6,004 bases of DNA, from the NCBI GenBank assembly GCA_007126465.1, contig SLBE01000050.1:1-6004 (forward strand). Reading direction: 5' to 3'. The stretch is from Syntrophomonadaceae bacterium (GTDB lineage: Bacteria > Bacillota > Dethiobacteria > DTU022). The translations under genes and the position numbers were made by a program. Below the pieces are notes generated by a model that saw nothing but the letters and a program-made list of their open reading frames with translations, ran no database searches and was not told the DNA's origin. Below, piece by piece: positions 5,028 through 6,004 of this stretch (positions within the stretch are counted from its first letter, which is position 1; each line of letters begins with the position of its first letter).

Positions 5028-5492
5028 TTAGAGTTCCCGGGCCCTGGCGATTGAGCGGCTGATTCCCTCATAGCCGGTGCAGCGGCAGAGGTTGCTTTCC
5101 AGCCATTCGCGGTCATGATCTCCTTCAGGGGCAGGGTGTTTTTCCAGCAGGGCATAGGCATTTACTAAAAAGCCGGAAGTACAGTAGCCGCACTGGAAGC
5201 CTCCTTCTTCCATGAAGGCCTGCTGGATAGCCGTATCCTTTAAGCCTTCCACCGTGGTTACTGCCCTGCCATCGGCTTCGACTGCCAGCACCAGGCAGGA
5301 TTTGACGGGAACGCCCTCTAACAGGACGGTACAGGCCCCGCAATCACCGTTTTCGCAGCCGGGCTTAGCCCCGGTCAGGCCCATTTTTTCCCGCAAAACC
5401 CTGAGGAGGGTATCGGCCGGGCGAACATGCAGACTGCGCTCTTCCCCGTTAACATCAATAGTTACTTTCGCAACATCACTATATGACTTCAT
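5028..5492 (-). CDS. Molybdenum hydroxylase small subunit, 2x[2Fe-2S] (xanthine dehydrogenase/CO dehydrogenase family)
   Basis: The 154-residue protein is the iron-sulfur subunit of a xanthine oxidase-family enzyme and is full length. The N-terminal plant-type [2Fe-2S] domain has C46, C51, C54 and C66 (CENGDCGAC, then C66). The C-terminal helical domain holds the second cluster: C101 and C104 in QCGYCTSG, and C136 and C138 in NLCRCTGY. Q100 is the conserved residue that contacts the molybdopterin cytosine dinucleotide cofactor in this family. It relays electrons from the molybdenum subunit to the FAD subunit. The ATG has GGAGGG 9 nt upstream and starts 2 nt after the stop of the FAD subunit gene. 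Order FAD then Fe-S, with no large subunit following, implies a large-medium-small operon with the catalytic gene to the right of the window. The substrate (purine, nicotinate, aldehyde or other) cannot be told from this subunit. Confidence 0.95.
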   Translation of the reverse strand: MKSYSDVAKVTIDVNGEERSLHVRPADTLLRVLREKMGLTGAKPGCENGDCGACTVLLEGVPVKSCLVLAVEADGRAVTTVEGLKDTAIQQAFMEEGGFQCGYCTSGFLVNAYALLEKHPAPEGDHDREWLESNLCRCTGYEGISRSIARAREL

Positions 5493-5494
5493 TA

Positions 5495-6004
5495 TTATCG
5501 TCCCTCCATTTCACCTAACATCTGCAGCAGATCTTTTAGCCACATGGCCTCTCGGTATTCTTTTGAAGCCATTTCATCGCTGCGCACCGGCCCCGGAAGT
5601 ATATCAGGCGACTGTTTGACCTTTTCCTGCGGACTAAGTTCTTTATCATTGATTAGCTGTTCAAGCTTCTCGCTGCGGAAGGGAAAAGCGCAGAGACCGC
5701 TGACTGCCAGGGTTAGCTTCTCTTCTTTCGAGACACATACCAGGTGAGTTAGCGGGTAACCAACAGGCCCATGATACTCACGGCGCTTCTGCCAGCCCTC
5801 TTGCTTAAGGGCATCCTGCTCCACATTCAAGCTGACCAGGATTTCCCCTTCTTTTAATCTAAGCCTTTTGTCAAAGAGCTCCGCCAGGGATACACTGCGG
5901 CTGCCATCAGGACCGGTCAGGTTAACTTCCGCCTCTGCCAGCAGCAGGGGCAGGATCACTTCGCGGTAGGGCAGGCGGCCGCAGATATTGCCGCCCAGGG
6001 TCAG
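5495..6004 (-). CDS. Molybdenum hydroxylase FAD-binding subunit, C-terminal part (runs off right edge)
   Basis: The last 169 residues of the medium (FAD) subunit are visible. The reading frame is open to the window edge, so the GTG at 5959 is an internal valine, not the start. The first visible residues, LTLGGNICGRLPYRE, are the TIGGN-type flavin-binding motif of the FAD_binding_5 family. The CO-dehydrogenase flavoprotein C-terminal domain follows. It is divergent in places: RREYHGPVGYPLTHLV replaces the commoner R-x-DLA-type motif. Family members are about 280-290 residues, so roughly 115 N-terminal residues are missing from view. The subunit takes electrons from the Fe-S subunit to FAD and then to NAD+ or another acceptor. 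It precedes the small-subunit gene by 2 nt, so the two are translationally coupled. Confidence 0.9.
   Translation of the reverse strand: MTLGGNICGRLPYREVILPLLLAEAEVNLTGPDGSRSVSLAELFDKRLRLKEGEILVSLNVEQDALKQEGWQKRREYHGPVGYPLTHLVCVSKEEKLTLAVSGLCAFPFRSEKLEQLINDKELSPQEKVKQSPDILPGPVRSDEMASKEYREAMWLKDLLQMLGEMEGR

Noticed and set aside
5495..5959. GTG at 5959 as the start of the FAD subunit
   Set aside because: The frame stays open to the window edge, and the TLGGN flavin motif lies upstream of this codon, so the gene begins outside the window.

Overview
The window looks like a chromosomal segment of a strictly anaerobic Firmicute of the class Clostridia, possibly a syntroph, acetogen or purine fermenter. 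The basis is gene content: a soluble NAD-linked formate dehydrogenase with HydB/HydC-type diaphorase subunits, a bacterial ferritin, a molybdenum hydroxylase, strong AAGGAGG-type ribosome binding sites and moderate G+C. No 16S or other taxonomic marker is present, so this placement is inference.

Layout. Positions 1-3235 hold a tight minus-strand operon, transcribed right to left: a NuoE-like thioredoxin-fold [2Fe-2S] subunit (2759-3235), a 59-residue cysteine-rich protein with a GTG start (2579-2758), a NuoF/HydB-like FMN/NAD diaphorase subunit (679-2520), and the N-terminal 226 residues of a molybdopterin formate dehydrogenase alpha subunit (1-679, running off the left edge). Positions 3236-3648 are a regulatory region between divergent genes. 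It carries a Rex-like operator over a possible fdh promoter, a perfect 14-bp palindrome, and a good sigma-A promoter for the plus-strand ferritin gene (3649-4155).

From 4156 to the right edge, two minus-strand units follow: a DUF2284 cysteine-rich predicted metal-binding protein (4254-4838) and the end of a molybdenum hydroxylase operon. In the latter the FAD subunit C-terminus (5495-6004) is followed after 2 nt by the [2Fe-2S] subunit (5028-5492). Each of these units ends at its 3' end in a long palindrome of one family, 61 nt at 4190-4250 and 62 nt at 4959-5020. The DUF2284 gene therefore lies between two copies. Its upstream region contains three DnaA-box-like 9-mers, one of them exact.

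How the genes work together. The left operon should pass electrons between formate (Mo or W site of FdhA) and NAD(H) (FMN site of the NuoF-like subunit) through a chain of Fe-S clusters. The ferredoxin-type extensions of the NuoF-like subunit are those of HydB-type, potentially electron-bifurcating, enzymes. The Rex-like site would tie this operon to the NADH/NAD+ ratio. Ferritin stores iron, which suits an iron-sulfur-rich neighbourhood. The right-hand molybdenum hydroxylase is a separate enzyme with a different molybdenum cofactor form; its large subunit is not in the window.
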